A stretch of 23,304 bases of DNA from Candidatus Omnitrophota bacterium (GCA_027065215.1 JAMOOT010000008.1:1-23304); one strand, 5' to 3'. Shown: positions 1 through 8,123, numbered from the stretch's first letter. Notes: generated by a model from the sequence alone, not told the origin. A program made the numbers and translations.

Positions 1-1
1 A

Positions 2-298
2 GATCTTATCCGAAGATCTGGCGGTCTTCCGGTATTGGCACATCCGATATTTATACCGTCACGCATCCTCCCTGATTTGTTGTCTCAGTTCCTTTTTTGG
101 GGTATAGAAGTGGTGTATCCAGAGCATCCAAGTAGATTTGTTGAGCAACTGAGGGATATAGCAGAAAGTAAGGGGTTGGCAATTACCGGTGGATCAGATT
201 TTCATGGAGCAGCCAAGAAAGAAGATTACCTTGGTCGAGTTGGATTGTCAAAAGAAGAGTATGAGGCCTTAATGGGGATATATGAATTCCGAAGATAA
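2..298 (+). CDS. PHP-domain metal-dependent phosphoesterase, C-terminal part (5' cut by window edge)
   Basis: Only the last 98 codons are present; the reading frame is already open at base 2. The visible part matches the end of the PHP (polymerase and histidinol phosphatase) fold of the TrpH/YciV type: GGLPVLAHP near the start, GIEVVYPEHP in the middle, and TGGSDFHG about 40 residues before the stop. The histidines and aspartate in these motifs are expected metal ligands. Known members are phosphatases of 3',5'-nucleoside bisphosphates or 5' RNA exonucleases. The substrate here cannot be told from the fragment. It overlaps the start of ribD by 17 bases, so the two are probably cotranscribed. 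Confidence 0.85.
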   Translation, partial: DLIRRSGGLPVLAHPIFIPSRILPDLLSQFLFWGIEVVYPEHPSRFVEQLRDIAESKGLAITGGSDFHGAAKKEDYLGRVGLSKEEYEALMGIYEFRR

Positions 299-1433
299 GG
301 CATTTCTGCTGCGTAGTTTAGATATAGCAAGGTCTTGGGAGGGCTTTACAGGGGAAAATCCTCCAGTGGGGGCTATTTTAGTAAAAGATGGTAAGGTATT
401 ATCCGAGGCTGTACATCGTGGCCCTGGGAGGCCGCATGCAGAAAGAGAGGCGATAAGAAAGGCTATATCTCGCTTTGGGGCCTCAGACGTAAAGGGTGCA
501 ACTCTATATGTGTCTCTTGAACCGTGCAGCAGTTGGGGTAGAACTCCACCTTGTACCGAGATTATAAAGGAAATGCATATAAAAAGGGTAGTGTTTGGAT
601 TGTGGGACCCTAATCCCAAGAATAGAAAAGGTGTCTTGTCTCTTCGTAAAAGAGGAATAGAATTGGATTGGCCTCGAGGGAGATTCGCTAAGGAGTTTGA
701 AAGGTTTTATCGTCCATTTGACGTATTTATTAATCAGAAGAGGCCTTTTGTAATAGTCAAAGTGGCTCAGACCTTAAATGGTTTTATTGTAGATGGGAAT
801 GGACACTCTGAGTGGATTACTTCAATGAAAACTCGCAATTTGGTTCACCGTAGATTGAGGAGGCGGGTTTCTGGACTGATGACAGGAATTGGGACCATAT
901 TGGCTGATGATCCTCAGTTGAACGTAAGAGGGGTTAAGCAAAGAAATATCTTATTGCGAATAATAATAGATCCACGGTTGAGGATTCCAATTAAAAGTCA
1001 AGTCTTGTTAGGTGCTAATGAGATGTTGCCTGTATTAATGGTTGTATCAGAAAAGGTAGGAGGGAAGCGAATAAGGAATTTTCTCTCTTCTTTGGGGGAT
1101 AAGAGAAGTGTGGTGCAGGTTTTGAGGGTAAAAGAGGAGAATAAAAAACTTGATCTCAGTGAAGTTTTGCGAAAGGTTAGTACACGCATAGATGGAATGT
1201 ATCTTTTAGTAGAGGCAGGTCCAGGATTAGTAAGTGGTTTGTTTCGAGCCAAGTTGGTGGATAGAATGGTGGTTTGTATGTCGAAGTCAGTGATTGGTGG
1301 AGGAAGGAATTGGTTGGAATTGAAAGAGATTGCGTTGCACAATAGGATATATCTTGAAAGTAGTTTAATAGAAGATTTAGATAGAGATATCTGGATGGAG
1401 TTCGATGTTTGCTGGAATAATAAAACATATTAG
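282..1433 (+). CDS. ribD: Bifunctional riboflavin biosynthesis deaminase/reductase RibD
   Basis: This 383-residue protein carries out two successive steps of riboflavin synthesis: deamination of the GTP-derived diaminopyrimidine, then NADPH-dependent reduction of the ribosyl chain. The N-terminal cytidine-deaminase-like domain (about 1-145) has NPPVGAIL, the zinc site HAEREA (His52, Glu54) and PCSSWGRTPPC (Cys82, Cys91). The reductase domain (about 150-383) has KVAQTLNGFI, SEWIT and GIGTILADDPQLNVRG. The family EGG motif near the end is EAGPGL here. The gene starts inside the upstream PHP gene and runs 29 bases into ribE, so translation is probably coupled. The later pathway genes ribBA and ribH are not in the window. 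Confidence 0.95.
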   Translation: MNSEDKAFLLRSLDIARSWEGFTGENPPVGAILVKDGKVLSEAVHRGPGRPHAEREAIRKAISRFGASDVKGATLYVSLEPCSSWGRTPPCTEIIKEMHIKRVVFGLWDPNPKNRKGVLSLRKRGIELDWPRGRFAKEFERFYRPFDVFINQKRPFVIVKVAQTLNGFIVDGNGHSEWITSMKTRNLVHRRLRRRVSGLMTGIGTILADDPQLNVRGVKQRNILLRIIIDPRLRIPIKSQVLLGANEMLPVLMVVSEKVGGKRIRNFLSSLGDKRSVVQVLRVKEENKKLDLSEVLRKVSTRIDGMYLLVEAGPGLVSGLFRAKLVDRMVVCMSKSVIGGGRNWLELKEIALHNRIYLESSLIEDLDRDIWMEFDVCWNNKTY

Positions 1434-1950
1434 TAAGGTGAAAAATCTGCACAGATTTGGCAACGGTGTGGAGTTGGTTTTAGAGAATCCGTTCCCATTG
1501 GAGAATTTGGAGGTAGGAGATAGTATCTCGGTAGATGGTGTTTGCCTTACTTTAGAAGAATTCGATCAAGATAAATTGCGTTTTTTTGTTTCATCTCGGA
1601 CTTTGTTAGATACTACATTAGGTAGATTAAGGGTAGGTAAGAGGGTAAATGTAGAAGAATCTCTTCGATTTGGGGATAAAATAGGTGGGCATCTTCTTTC
1701 AGGTCACATTAATGCTGTAGGTAGAATCTCGTTTATTCGTTCAGTGGGAAGAGATTATCGTATGCGTATCCAAATAGTAAAGGGAAATCTTGCTCTCGAG
1801 GCAAAAGGTTCAGTCGGAGTCGATGGAATGAGCCTTACGGTGCAAGATTGTGGCCATAGGTGGTTTGAGGTAGTAGTAATACCTCATACATATTCCACCA
1901 CCACTTTGAAATATAAACGAACGGGGGATCTGGTTAATCTGGAGGGATGA
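1405..1950 (+). CDS. ribE: Riboflavin synthase alpha chain, C-terminally short
   Basis: The enzyme dismutates two 6,7-dimethyl-8-ribityllumazines to riboflavin. Two homologous lumazine-binding barrels are visible: MFAGIIKHI and SISVDGVCLTL in the first, GGHLLSGHINAVG and SVGVDGMSLTV in the second, ending IPHTYSTTTL...VNLEG. At 181 residues it is shorter than the usual 200-215. It stops directly after the VNLE motif, where family members continue with a helix that builds the trimer. The stop (1948-1950) lies one codon before the proC ATG and in the same frame. The start overlaps ribD. The identity is firm; whether the short form is fully active is open. Confidence 0.93.
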   Translation: MFAGIIKHISKVKNLHRFGNGVELVLENPFPLENLEVGDSISVDGVCLTLEEFDQDKLRFFVSSRTLLDTTLGRLRVGKRVNVEESLRFGDKIGGHLLSGHINAVGRISFIRSVGRDYRMRIQIVKGNLALEAKGSVGVDGMSLTVQDCGHRWFEVVVIPHTYSTTTLKYKRTGDLVNLEG

Positions 1951-1953
1951 TTT

Positions 1954-2745
1954 ATGGTGGATGTTATGATGATTGGATGTGGTAATATGGGGTCGGCTTT
2001 GCTAAAGCCGATTGTTAGATGTAAGGATATCAATCGCATATTGGTGATCGAGAAGAGAGAAGATAAAAAGAATCAAATTAAAAATATGTTTCCTGATGAT
2101 GTAGAGATTTTTGACTCTATTCAAGAATTTAAATCGGGTTTGCTAATAATAGCAGTGAAGCCGCAAGATGTGCCTAAGATAATGCCTGTGATGAAACAAA
2201 GAATAGGAAGGCAAGTTACGATTCTCTCCATTGCAGCAGGTATAACCCGTTCATATTACCGAACTGCCCTGGGAATAGATAGTATAATTCGAGCGATGCC
2301 AAATACCCCGGGACTTCTTGGAGTTGGCATAACTGGGGTAGTCTATGATGATGAAGTAAGGTATGGCGATATTGCTATAAAGATATTGGAGGGCTTAGGG
2401 GATGTAGTTAAGGTGGAGAGAGAAGAAGACATAGATACAATTACAGCAATAAGTGGGAGTGGTCCGGCGTATTTTTTCTTTTTGTCTCAGATGTTAAAAG
2501 AATTTGGGTGCGAGATGGGACTCAACGAGGAAGTTGCAAGGCGTTTAGCCCGTCGTACGGCTTATGGCGCAGGGGTCTTATTAGAGCAGATGGAGGCAAG
2601 TTGTGAGGAATTAAGAAAGATGGTTACTTCTCCTGGGGGGACTACGGAGGCAGCCATTAAGTATATGACAGAACACAAGATAGATGATATACTTAAAAGT
2701 GCATTTTTGCAGGCGAAAAAGAGAGCAAAAGAGTTATCAATGTAA
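1954..2745 (+). CDS. proC: Pyrroline-5-carboxylate reductase
   Basis: This 263-residue cytoplasmic enzyme performs the last step of proline synthesis, reducing pyrroline-5-carboxylate with NAD(P)H. The N-terminal Rossmann motif IGCGNMGSAL is at residues 7-16. The family signatures AMPNTPGLLGVGITG, ISGSGPAYFFF and VTSPGGTTEAAI follow in the expected order, and the length is normal. The GGAGG Shine-Dalgarno at 1941-1945 lies inside the last codons of ribE, eight bases before the ATG. The yggT homologue follows closely, an arrangement common in many bacteria. Confidence 0.96.
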   Translation: MVDVMMIGCGNMGSALLKPIVRCKDINRILVIEKREDKKNQIKNMFPDDVEIFDSIQEFKSGLLIIAVKPQDVPKIMPVMKQRIGRQVTILSIAAGITRSYYRTALGIDSIIRAMPNTPGLLGVGITGVVYDDEVRYGDIAIKILEGLGDVVKVEREEDIDTITAISGSGPAYFFFLSQMLKEFGCEMGLNEEVARRLARRTAYGAGVLLEQMEASCEELRKMVTSPGGTTEAAIKYMTEHKIDDILKSAFLQAKKRAKELSM

Positions 2746-2757
2746 AGGAGAGTAGTG

Positions 2758-3060
2758 GTGTTTGTGGTAAAACAGTTTTTGTTTGCATTGGCTCATCTAT
2801 TTGACCTTTTATTTTCTTTGTTGTATCTGTTGTTAGTACTCCGCATTATATTATCTTGGCTTCAAATTGATTATTATTATAATTCCATCATTCAAGCCAT
2901 ATACATGATAAGTGAGCCGATACTGAGACCATTTCGCAAGTTACCGTTGCAATTTGGTATGTTTGATCTTTCTCCCATAGTAGCGTTTATGGTCTTGAGT
3001 TTTTTACATAGTTTTGTGGTTGGGGTTCTAAGGGAAATGGCGTATAGGTTGGCTTATTAA
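2758..3060 (+). CDS. YggT family integral membrane protein
   Basis: A small protein of about 100 residues with a hydrophobic segment near the N-terminus (about 5-30) and another near the C-terminus (about 70-92). Between them lies the family pattern ISEPILRPFRKLP followed by FDLSPIVAFMVL. YggT proteins are poorly characterised; links to osmotic tolerance and to cell-division or chromosome factors have been proposed in some organisms. AAAGGAG at 2744-2750 favours the GTG at 2758 (7-base spacing) over the GTG at 2755. It sits 12 bases after proC, a frequent neighbour of this family. Confidence 0.88.
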   Translation: MFVVKQFLFALAHLFDLLFSLLYLLLVLRIILSWLQIDYYYNSIIQAIYMISEPILRPFRKLPLQFGMFDLSPIVAFMVLSFLHSFVVGVLREMAYRLAY

Positions 3061-3073
3061 AAGGAGGGGTAAG

Positions 3074-3883
3074 ATGAAGAGAAGTATTTTTCTTGCTCTT
3101 TTGTTTGCATTTGTCTCAAGTGTTGTTTGGGCAGCAGATATGAAAGAAATAATAGATAAAATAGAAAAAAAACATGCCCAAGCAAAGAACTCTTTGACGT
3201 CTATTAAGATAGTATCTGAAACCGTGACTAATTTGGGTGAAAGTAAGATAGTTATGAGGGGAGTTGTATACCAGAAGGGGAATAAAATAAGGAGCGAAAA
3301 TGAACCAATTGAAACATCAGCAGATATCCCTAAGGAATATTTGCAAAAGACAGTTACTGTGTTTGATGGAAAAGATTTATGGATAATGAGTCCTGCTGGG
3401 ACGCAACGAATCCCTATGGCATTGGGAGACGTAGAAAAACTTAAGCCTTTAGATGATTTGAGTTGGTTGACGAATTATACCAAGTATATGAATTTGAAGG
3501 GAGAAGAAGTAGTTGATGGACAACCTTGCTATGTTATAAGTATTTCTAAACCATCTGAGATGGTGTTATATCTGGATAAGGAATCTTTGGAGTGGGTGAA
3601 GTCTGAACAGGAGATAAACGGGGATAAGATGGTGGTAGAGAGAAAGGATTTTAGGAGTCTACCGGGTGTTGCTGGAGTATCGATCCCTTATAGAATCCTT
3701 ATATTTATGAATGGAGAAAAAATTGCTGAAACAACGGTAAAAGATGTTGAGGTTAATCCTTCTATCCCTGATACATTATTTGTTGTAAAGATTTCTAGCC
3801 CTCCTTCACCGGAGGAAAAAAATAAAGAAGAAGCAGGTAGTAGTAAAGGAACTTGGGATAAATTGAAAGAGTTGGCGAAATAG
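3074..3883 (+). CDS. LolA-like outer-membrane lipoprotein-sorting protein
   Basis: A 269-residue predicted periplasmic protein. A signal peptide (about 1-20, hydrophobic core LALLFAFVSSVV, cleavage after VWA) is followed by a beta-rich domain with alternating strands such as VTVFDGKDLWIMSPAG and VVDGQPCYVISI. This fits the LolA/LppX/COG2834 fold, which shields lipid chains between the membranes. The last 25 residues are charged and low in complexity. Classical LolA is about 200 residues, so this is a larger relative and may carry something other than general lipoproteins. A strong AAAGGAGGGG ribosome site precedes the ATG. It follows yggT by 13 bases. Confidence 0.72.
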   Translation: MKRSIFLALLFAFVSSVVWAADMKEIIDKIEKKHAQAKNSLTSIKIVSETVTNLGESKIVMRGVVYQKGNKIRSENEPIETSADIPKEYLQKTVTVFDGKDLWIMSPAGTQRIPMALGDVEKLKPLDDLSWLTNYTKYMNLKGEEVVDGQPCYVISISKPSEMVLYLDKESLEWVKSEQEINGDKMVVERKDFRSLPGVAGVSIPYRILIFMNGEKIAETTVKDVEVNPSIPDTLFVVKISSPPSPEEKNKEEAGSSKGTWDKLKELAK

Positions 3884-3900
3884 AAGGTAAGGGGTATTTG

Positions 3901-3929
3901 TTGACAGGTCGTAAATATTTTTGTAAAAT
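3901..3929 (+). promoter_or_regulatory. Sigma-70 type promoter for the tRNA-Glu gene
   Basis: A perfect -35 box TTGACA (3901-3906) and a near-perfect -10 box TAAAAT (3924-3929) are separated by 17 bases. The predicted start near 3936 gives a leader of about 12 bases before the mature tRNA 5' end at 3948. This is the best promoter in the window. It could also drive the lipoprotein gene and the cpaB operon beyond, since no terminator is visible after the tRNA. Confidence 0.85.
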
Positions 3930-3947
3930 CTTTATGAGATTAGATAT

Positions 3948-4022
3948 GGCCCCATCGTCTAGCCTGGCCTAGGACGCATGGTTCTCAGCCATGAAACAGG
4001 GGTTCGAATCCCCTTGGGGCTA
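3948..4022 (+). tRNA. tRNA-Glu (anticodon CTC)
   Basis: A full cloverleaf can be drawn. The acceptor stem pairs GGCCCCA with TGGGGCT (the first pair is a G-T wobble), with A at 4022 as discriminator. The D stem is GTCT/GGAC. The anticodon stem CATGG/CCATG encloses loop TTCTCAG, with anticodon CTC at 3984-3986. The T stem AGGGG/CCCCT encloses TTCGAAT. The CCA end is not encoded. The GGCCCCATCGTCTAG start is typical of bacterial tRNA-Glu. This isoacceptor reads GAG. Confidence 0.95.
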
Positions 4023-4075
4023 TTGGTAGATGTTTGGTGGGGATAAATTTTAACAGGTGGCAAAAGGGGGGTGGA

Positions 4076-5227
4076 ATGAAACGAGGGTTTTATCTTTTAG
4101 CGGTAACTTTATTTGTCCTATCTGGTTGTGGGCAAAATCAATCATCTGAGAATCAATCAGACATTTATTCCAATACAGTTTCAGTGACTAATTCTGTTAC
4201 AGAATCTTCTCCTTTGAGTCAGGTGAAATCTACAAAGGATAATACTTCCCTTGAATCAGATGTTGTATTGATGGTTGGGGATAAAAAATTTACTGTTACG
4301 GATTTTAAAAATTGGCTTTACTTCTTCTACACGTTTCAGGGGTATAATCTGACAGAAAAGGATGTAGAACGTATGTGGAGTCGCTTACCCGCGGAGAACA
4401 AGCCGGCTGTATTTGAGGCCTTTGTAAGAGAGATAATACTCTCATCTATTGCTGTGGAGAGGGGGATAAATCGGGATCCTGTAGTTGCATCAAAGATAGA
4501 GATGGCTAAGGCCTCTGTTTTGGGTGAAGAGTTGTTAAATAGGGAGTCAGGGGCCACAAAATTGTCTATTGATGATGTGAAAAGGATGTACGAAGAAGCA
4601 GTTGAGGCCTTGGATAGGGATATAAAGGCAGGGACAAATACTTTTGCGGAGACAGAATTTGCTAAAAGATTGGGTAGTTTAATTACGGGCATGCAGGCAT
4701 ATATGCTCAATAAGGAGTATGTACTTTATAAAATAGAAGTCAATTCTGGTGCAGAAGCGGATAAGGTTATGGCTGAATACTATAGCCAGAAAGGTTCTTT
4801 ATCTGGACAGAAAAATGCCAATGTGGAGGCCTTCAGATCTGTGGCAAGGAGTAGAATGGGAGTAAACTATAGAGATAGGATATCTACTTACGATATAATG
4901 GAGAAGATGCAACGCGCCAAAGAGAAAAACGATAAAACGGGTATAAAGTATTGGCAGGATTATTATCAACTTTTAGTTACAGCAGAGGGAAGTTCTGATC
5001 CGGTTAAGGGACAAGTTGGAGATAAATGGTTAGTGGTGTTATTGCCCAAATCTCCGGAGGTGTCTGTCGTTCATTGGGAGGATTTACCCTCAGAGGCACG
5101 TACTAATATCCAGACTATGCTAATGGGGCTTCAACAACAAGAAAAGGTTAATTCCCTTATTTCTGATTTTCGTAAGAGAACAGTTGTAAAAGATGACATT
5201 ATAAAGCCCGAGCATATAGTGTTTTAA
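4076..5227 (+). CDS. SurA-like periplasmic chaperone/prolyl-isomerase lipoprotein
   Basis: The chosen ATG gives a 383-residue product that begins with a lipoprotein signal peptide and lipobox LSGC (acylated Cys18). An upstream ATG at 4034 would place 14 extra residues before the signal and is less likely; AGGGGGG at 4065-4071 precedes the ATG used here. A Ser/Asn/Thr-rich linker runs to about residue 60. The next region (FTVTDFKNWLYFF, then AFVREIILSSIAVERGI) resembles the SurA_N/PrsA helical chaperone fold. The C-terminal half may hold a degraded parvulin domain, but I do not see the full PPIase signature. It lies directly before the Tad-type genes and may serve that machine. Confidence 0.55.
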   Translation: MKRGFYLLAVTLFVLSGCGQNQSSENQSDIYSNTVSVTNSVTESSPLSQVKSTKDNTSLESDVVLMVGDKKFTVTDFKNWLYFFYTFQGYNLTEKDVERMWSRLPAENKPAVFEAFVREIILSSIAVERGINRDPVVASKIEMAKASVLGEELLNRESGATKLSIDDVKRMYEEAVEALDRDIKAGTNTFAETEFAKRLGSLITGMQAYMLNKEYVLYKIEVNSGAEADKVMAEYYSQKGSLSGQKNANVEAFRSVARSRMGVNYRDRISTYDIMEKMQRAKEKNDKTGIKYWQDYYQLLVTAEGSSDPVKGQVGDKWLVVLLPKSPEVSVVHWEDLPSEARTNIQTMLMGLQQQEKVNSLISDFRKRTVVKDDIIKPEHIVF

Positions 5228-5274
5228 ACCGGATGTAGAAATGCTACAATTAGGGGGGAGTAAGGAGAGGGTGA

Positions 5275-6540
5275 ATGGGTAGAAATGCGCCTTTGATATT
5301 GGCGATTGTTGTAGGTGTTATTGCCGCAGGATTGACTTATTCCTACCTAAAGACCCAACAGCAAATGACCCAGCAATTAAAGGCGGTGGTCATCAAACAA
5401 AAGCAGGAGATGAACAGACTCCAGAACCAAATTCAACATCTGTCTCGTCAAAACTTGATAAAAAAGAAGGTCCCAGTGGTAATAGCGAAGCGTGATTTAA
5501 AGGCAGGGGAAATTTTGACATCTGATATGTTGGAGGAAAAATACATCCCTGCAGAGGCAAAGGTTCCCGCTGCTGCGGGTAGTATGGATGCAGTTATAGG
5601 AAAGCAGATAATTGCCAATGTGGTCAAGGGAGAACAGATAATCTTGTCTCGGTTGGTTTCGCCTAAGGTGCTACAAAAACAATTAATACCACCTGGTAAG
5701 CGTTTAATTACGGTAGAGGTAGAACAAACTGATTTGTTTAGGTTCATCCGACCTGGTGATAGAGTAGATATTGCGGTGGTCTTAACCTTGCCTGGGCCCT
5801 ATGTAGTGAGTGCGGGCTTATTTTCTGATGTTGAGATAAAGGCAATTAATGGCCGAATTTCTTATGAGGCTGTTATTCGTAAGAAGACTGAGGGGATTAG
5901 GAGAAGGGGTAAATCTTCAAACGAAGGGGGAATAAAGTTGAATCCTCATAAGGGCACGTTGACCTTTGCGTTGCCTTTAAGGGACGCAGCCATGCTAAAT
6001 ATGGCTGCGAGGTTTGGAAAGATCGAAATTTACCCAAGGTCAAGGATCGACCCGTTAAAAGAGAAAATCCCACCGGTTAGTTTGGATACAGTGCTTCAAT
6101 CTGCTTTGCCCAATTTAATGGCAAGGATGAATTTACTTAAACAACAGAGTTTAGAGAAAGAGGAAAATAAGAAAAAATCGCAGGGATTTTCCTTACCTGG
6201 ATCTGTAAAACGGGTGCGCAAGATAAGGATAAGGAAAGGAGATCAAGTCGAAATTGAAGAGATTGGTAATACTTTGGAGCAAGATGGAAAAATTAAGGAT
6301 CTTGGGCAATTGGAACAATTTGACGATATGCAAAAGGAGGAGCCGCTGATTGAAAAGGGTAGCCCTTTCCGAGATGTCCCCGAGCATAATGATAAAAAAA
6401 TATTGAAACAGGAGATAAAAGGAGAAAAAGATTCCTTTTCTGATATGAAAGAGAGGGAAAAAATGAAAAGAGAAGAGAGGGATCCTTTTGAGGGCAAAAT
6501 CCCCCCGAGTTTAGATAAATATTTAACAAATAAGGATTAG
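5275..6540 (+). CDS. cpaB: Flp/Tad pilus assembly protein CpaB (RcpC)
   Basis: CpaB is a periplasmic, inner-membrane-anchored protein that works with the secretin in Tad (Flp) pili. One transmembrane helix (about 6-24) is followed by a glutamine-rich coiled-coil-like stretch (25-60). The SAF domain follows (about 66-128, VPVVIAKRDLKAGEIL, then AVIGKQIIANVVKGE). The RcpC region (about 135-258) contains VEVEQTDLFRFIRPGDRVDI. Residues 260-421 form a long, highly charged, Lys/Glu-rich tail not seen in ordinary CpaB proteins of about 250-300 residues. The ribosome site is AAGGAG, 11-16 bases before the ATG. The secretin gene starts five bases after the stop. Confidence 0.88.
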   Translation: MGRNAPLILAIVVGVIAAGLTYSYLKTQQQMTQQLKAVVIKQKQEMNRLQNQIQHLSRQNLIKKKVPVVIAKRDLKAGEILTSDMLEEKYIPAEAKVPAAAGSMDAVIGKQIIANVVKGEQIILSRLVSPKVLQKQLIPPGKRLITVEVEQTDLFRFIRPGDRVDIAVVLTLPGPYVVSAGLFSDVEIKAINGRISYEAVIRKKTEGIRRRGKSSNEGGIKLNPHKGTLTFALPLRDAAMLNMAARFGKIEIYPRSRIDPLKEKIPPVSLDTVLQSALPNLMARMNLLKQQSLEKEENKKKSQGFSLPGSVKRVRKIRIRKGDQVEIEEIGNTLEQDGKIKDLGQLEQFDDMQKEEPLIEKGSPFRDVPEHNDKKILKQEIKGEKDSFSDMKEREKMKREERDPFEGKIPPSLDKYLTNKD

Positions 6541-6545
6541 TATAG

Positions 6546-8123
6546 ATGAGAAGGATTGCTATTTTATTATTTTGTTTACTGTTGGGATTTGGAGATTTCA
6601 TTGTAAAAGCAGAAGAAATACGACTTGTTGTAGGAAAAACAAGGATAATAGAGTGCCCTCCAGATCTGAAGAGTGTCAATATAGATGATCCAAAGGTCTT
6701 AGATGTGACTGTAGACGAGGATAAGTTATTATTTACTGGCAAAAATCCAGGAGAAGCAAAGGTGAGTTTGGTATCGGTTGATGGACAAGAAGAACTTTAT
6801 AAGGTTATAGTCTGGGAGCAAGATATAAATAAAGTTGCCAAAAAACTAAGATCTACTTTAAGAGGATTGGGAATAGATAAAGAATTTAAAGTAAGTGTAG
6901 ATCAAGAAGAGGGTCTGGTTTATTTAACAGGTACGGTTTATACAGAAGAGGATATGTCGTTGATTGAACAGGCAATATCTTCCTGTGCCAGTGATGTGAT
7001 AGTAAATCTTGTGCGAAAAGATTATAGTATGGATAGTATAAGACTGCATTTAAATGTAATGGAGGTGGGTTCTTCTCTAATGAAAGGGTTAGGTATAACT
7101 TGGCCGCAAGAGATAAGATTTACTTCTTATGGTAGTGATGTCTACGATGAAAATGGGAATGGGCTTACACTTTCGGATAATATACGGTTCAATATATGGC
7201 AAAGAAGTGATGTGCAGCTTTTAGTTAAAGCATTAGAGAGTGGGAGTAATGGTAAAGTTCTTGCGCGTCCCAATGTATTGGCCCTCAATGGTGAAAAAGC
7301 AGAGATTACAATTGGAGGGGAGGTCCCGATTATAACGTCTGATAATGGAAATGTCAGTGTTGATTATCGATCTTATGGGGTAATATTAAAGATGAAGCCC
7401 ACGATAATTAGGGATGGCATAAAGATGGAGGTGGAATGTGAAGTCTCTGATATAGATCCTAACACCACGACAAATGTTAGTATAGCAAATGACGTCTCAA
7501 ATGCTATCTATAATGTGCCAGGGTTTCTTGTGAGGAGAGCGAAAACAATTTTGTCCATTAAAAATGGGGGAACGCTTATAATTGGTGGACTGATGAAAAA
7601 TAAAAAGGGTGTGTCCTATACTGGGATTCCTGGACTGGTTAAGTTGCCTATACTTGGCGAGTTTTTTAAGTCCAAGGATACACAGAATGAGGATATGGAA
7701 TTGATTATAACTATAACCCCGGAGATAGTCCCCTTGAAAGAAAAGGGTAGAGAAGGAGGAAATAGAGAAGAACAAATTGGGAATGAAAATCTGAGTCAAC
7801 AGACATTTTTTTCGGAGGAATCGTCTATGAATCCCCAAAATGTGGAAGAGTATAAGGATTATGTTAGCCAAAAAATTGCCAAAGTGATAAAAAAATATTC
7901 TTTCAGCGGGAAAAATTTTTCGAGTGGTAAGGTATTTTTATCGTTAAGATTAGATCGAGATGGTAGAGTAACAAAAATTTCCTTTCAGAGATTAGAAGGA
8001 GAAAATAAGCAGGTTTTACGGCGAATGGCATTAAATATAATAAGGGATGCCCAGCCTTTTCTGCCTCTACCTGAAGAATTGGCGTTTTTATGGATAGATG
8101 TGCCGATTGTTTTTGAGAAGTAG
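6546..8123 (+). CDS. cpaC: CpaC/RcpA-type secretin with a C-terminal TonB-like domain
   Basis: This predicted 525-residue protein forms the outer-membrane channel of a Tad-type machine. A signal peptide (about 1-22) is followed by the pilus-secretin N-domain (about 23-92, RLVVGKTRIIECP, IDDPKVLDV) and a BON-like domain (about 93-155, EEGLVYLTGTVYTEEDM). The secretin domain (about 215-395) has VLARPNVLALNGEKAEI, GGEVPII, the signature IKNGGTLIIGGLM and ELIITITPEIV. After a charged linker (396-434), residues 435-525 have the pattern of a TonB C-terminal domain: GKVFLSLRLDRDGRVTKISF, RRMALNIIRDAQPFLPLPEE and a final IDVPIVFE strand. Such an extension is unusual for a secretin. The gene lies between cpaB and the ATPase fusion. 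Confidence 0.88.
   Translation: MRRIAILLFCLLLGFGDFIVKAEEIRLVVGKTRIIECPPDLKSVNIDDPKVLDVTVDEDKLLFTGKNPGEAKVSLVSVDGQEELYKVIVWEQDINKVAKKLRSTLRGLGIDKEFKVSVDQEEGLVYLTGTVYTEEDMSLIEQAISSCASDVIVNLVRKDYSMDSIRLHLNVMEVGSSLMKGLGITWPQEIRFTSYGSDVYDENGNGLTLSDNIRFNIWQRSDVQLLVKALESGSNGKVLARPNVLALNGEKAEITIGGEVPIITSDNGNVSVDYRSYGVILKMKPTIIRDGIKMEVECEVSDIDPNTTTNVSIANDVSNAIYNVPGFLVRRAKTILSIKNGGTLIIGGLMKNKKGVSYTGIPGLVKLPILGEFFKSKDTQNEDMELIITITPEIVPLKEKGREGGNREEQIGNENLSQQTFFSEESSMNPQNVEEYKDYVSQKIAKVIKKYSFSGKNFSSGKVFLSLRLDRDGRVTKISFQRLEGENKQVLRRMALNIIRDAQPFLPLPEELAFLWIDVPIVFEK

Noticed and set aside
269..619. Long open frames on the minus strand, here and in many other places
   Set aside because: They lie fully opposite well-identified genes such as ribD, cpaC, cysE and rtcB, show no recognisable domains and have no promoter of their own.
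1945..2000. Frameshift or stop-codon recoding that would restore the missing riboflavin synthase helix
   Set aside because: The sequence after the stop is the proC start with a proper ribosome site, in the same frame, and no helix-like continuation is visible. TGA ends several other genes here, so it is not recoded.
4023..4075. Terminator after the tRNA-Glu gene
   Set aside because: I find no GC-rich stem followed by a T run; the next gene begins 53 bases later and may be cotranscribed.
5222..5250. Possible promoter before cpaB: TACAAT at 5245-5250 with TTTTAA 17 bases upstream
   Set aside because: The -35 matches only three of six bases and no extended -10 is present; the operon can be read from the tRNA promoter.
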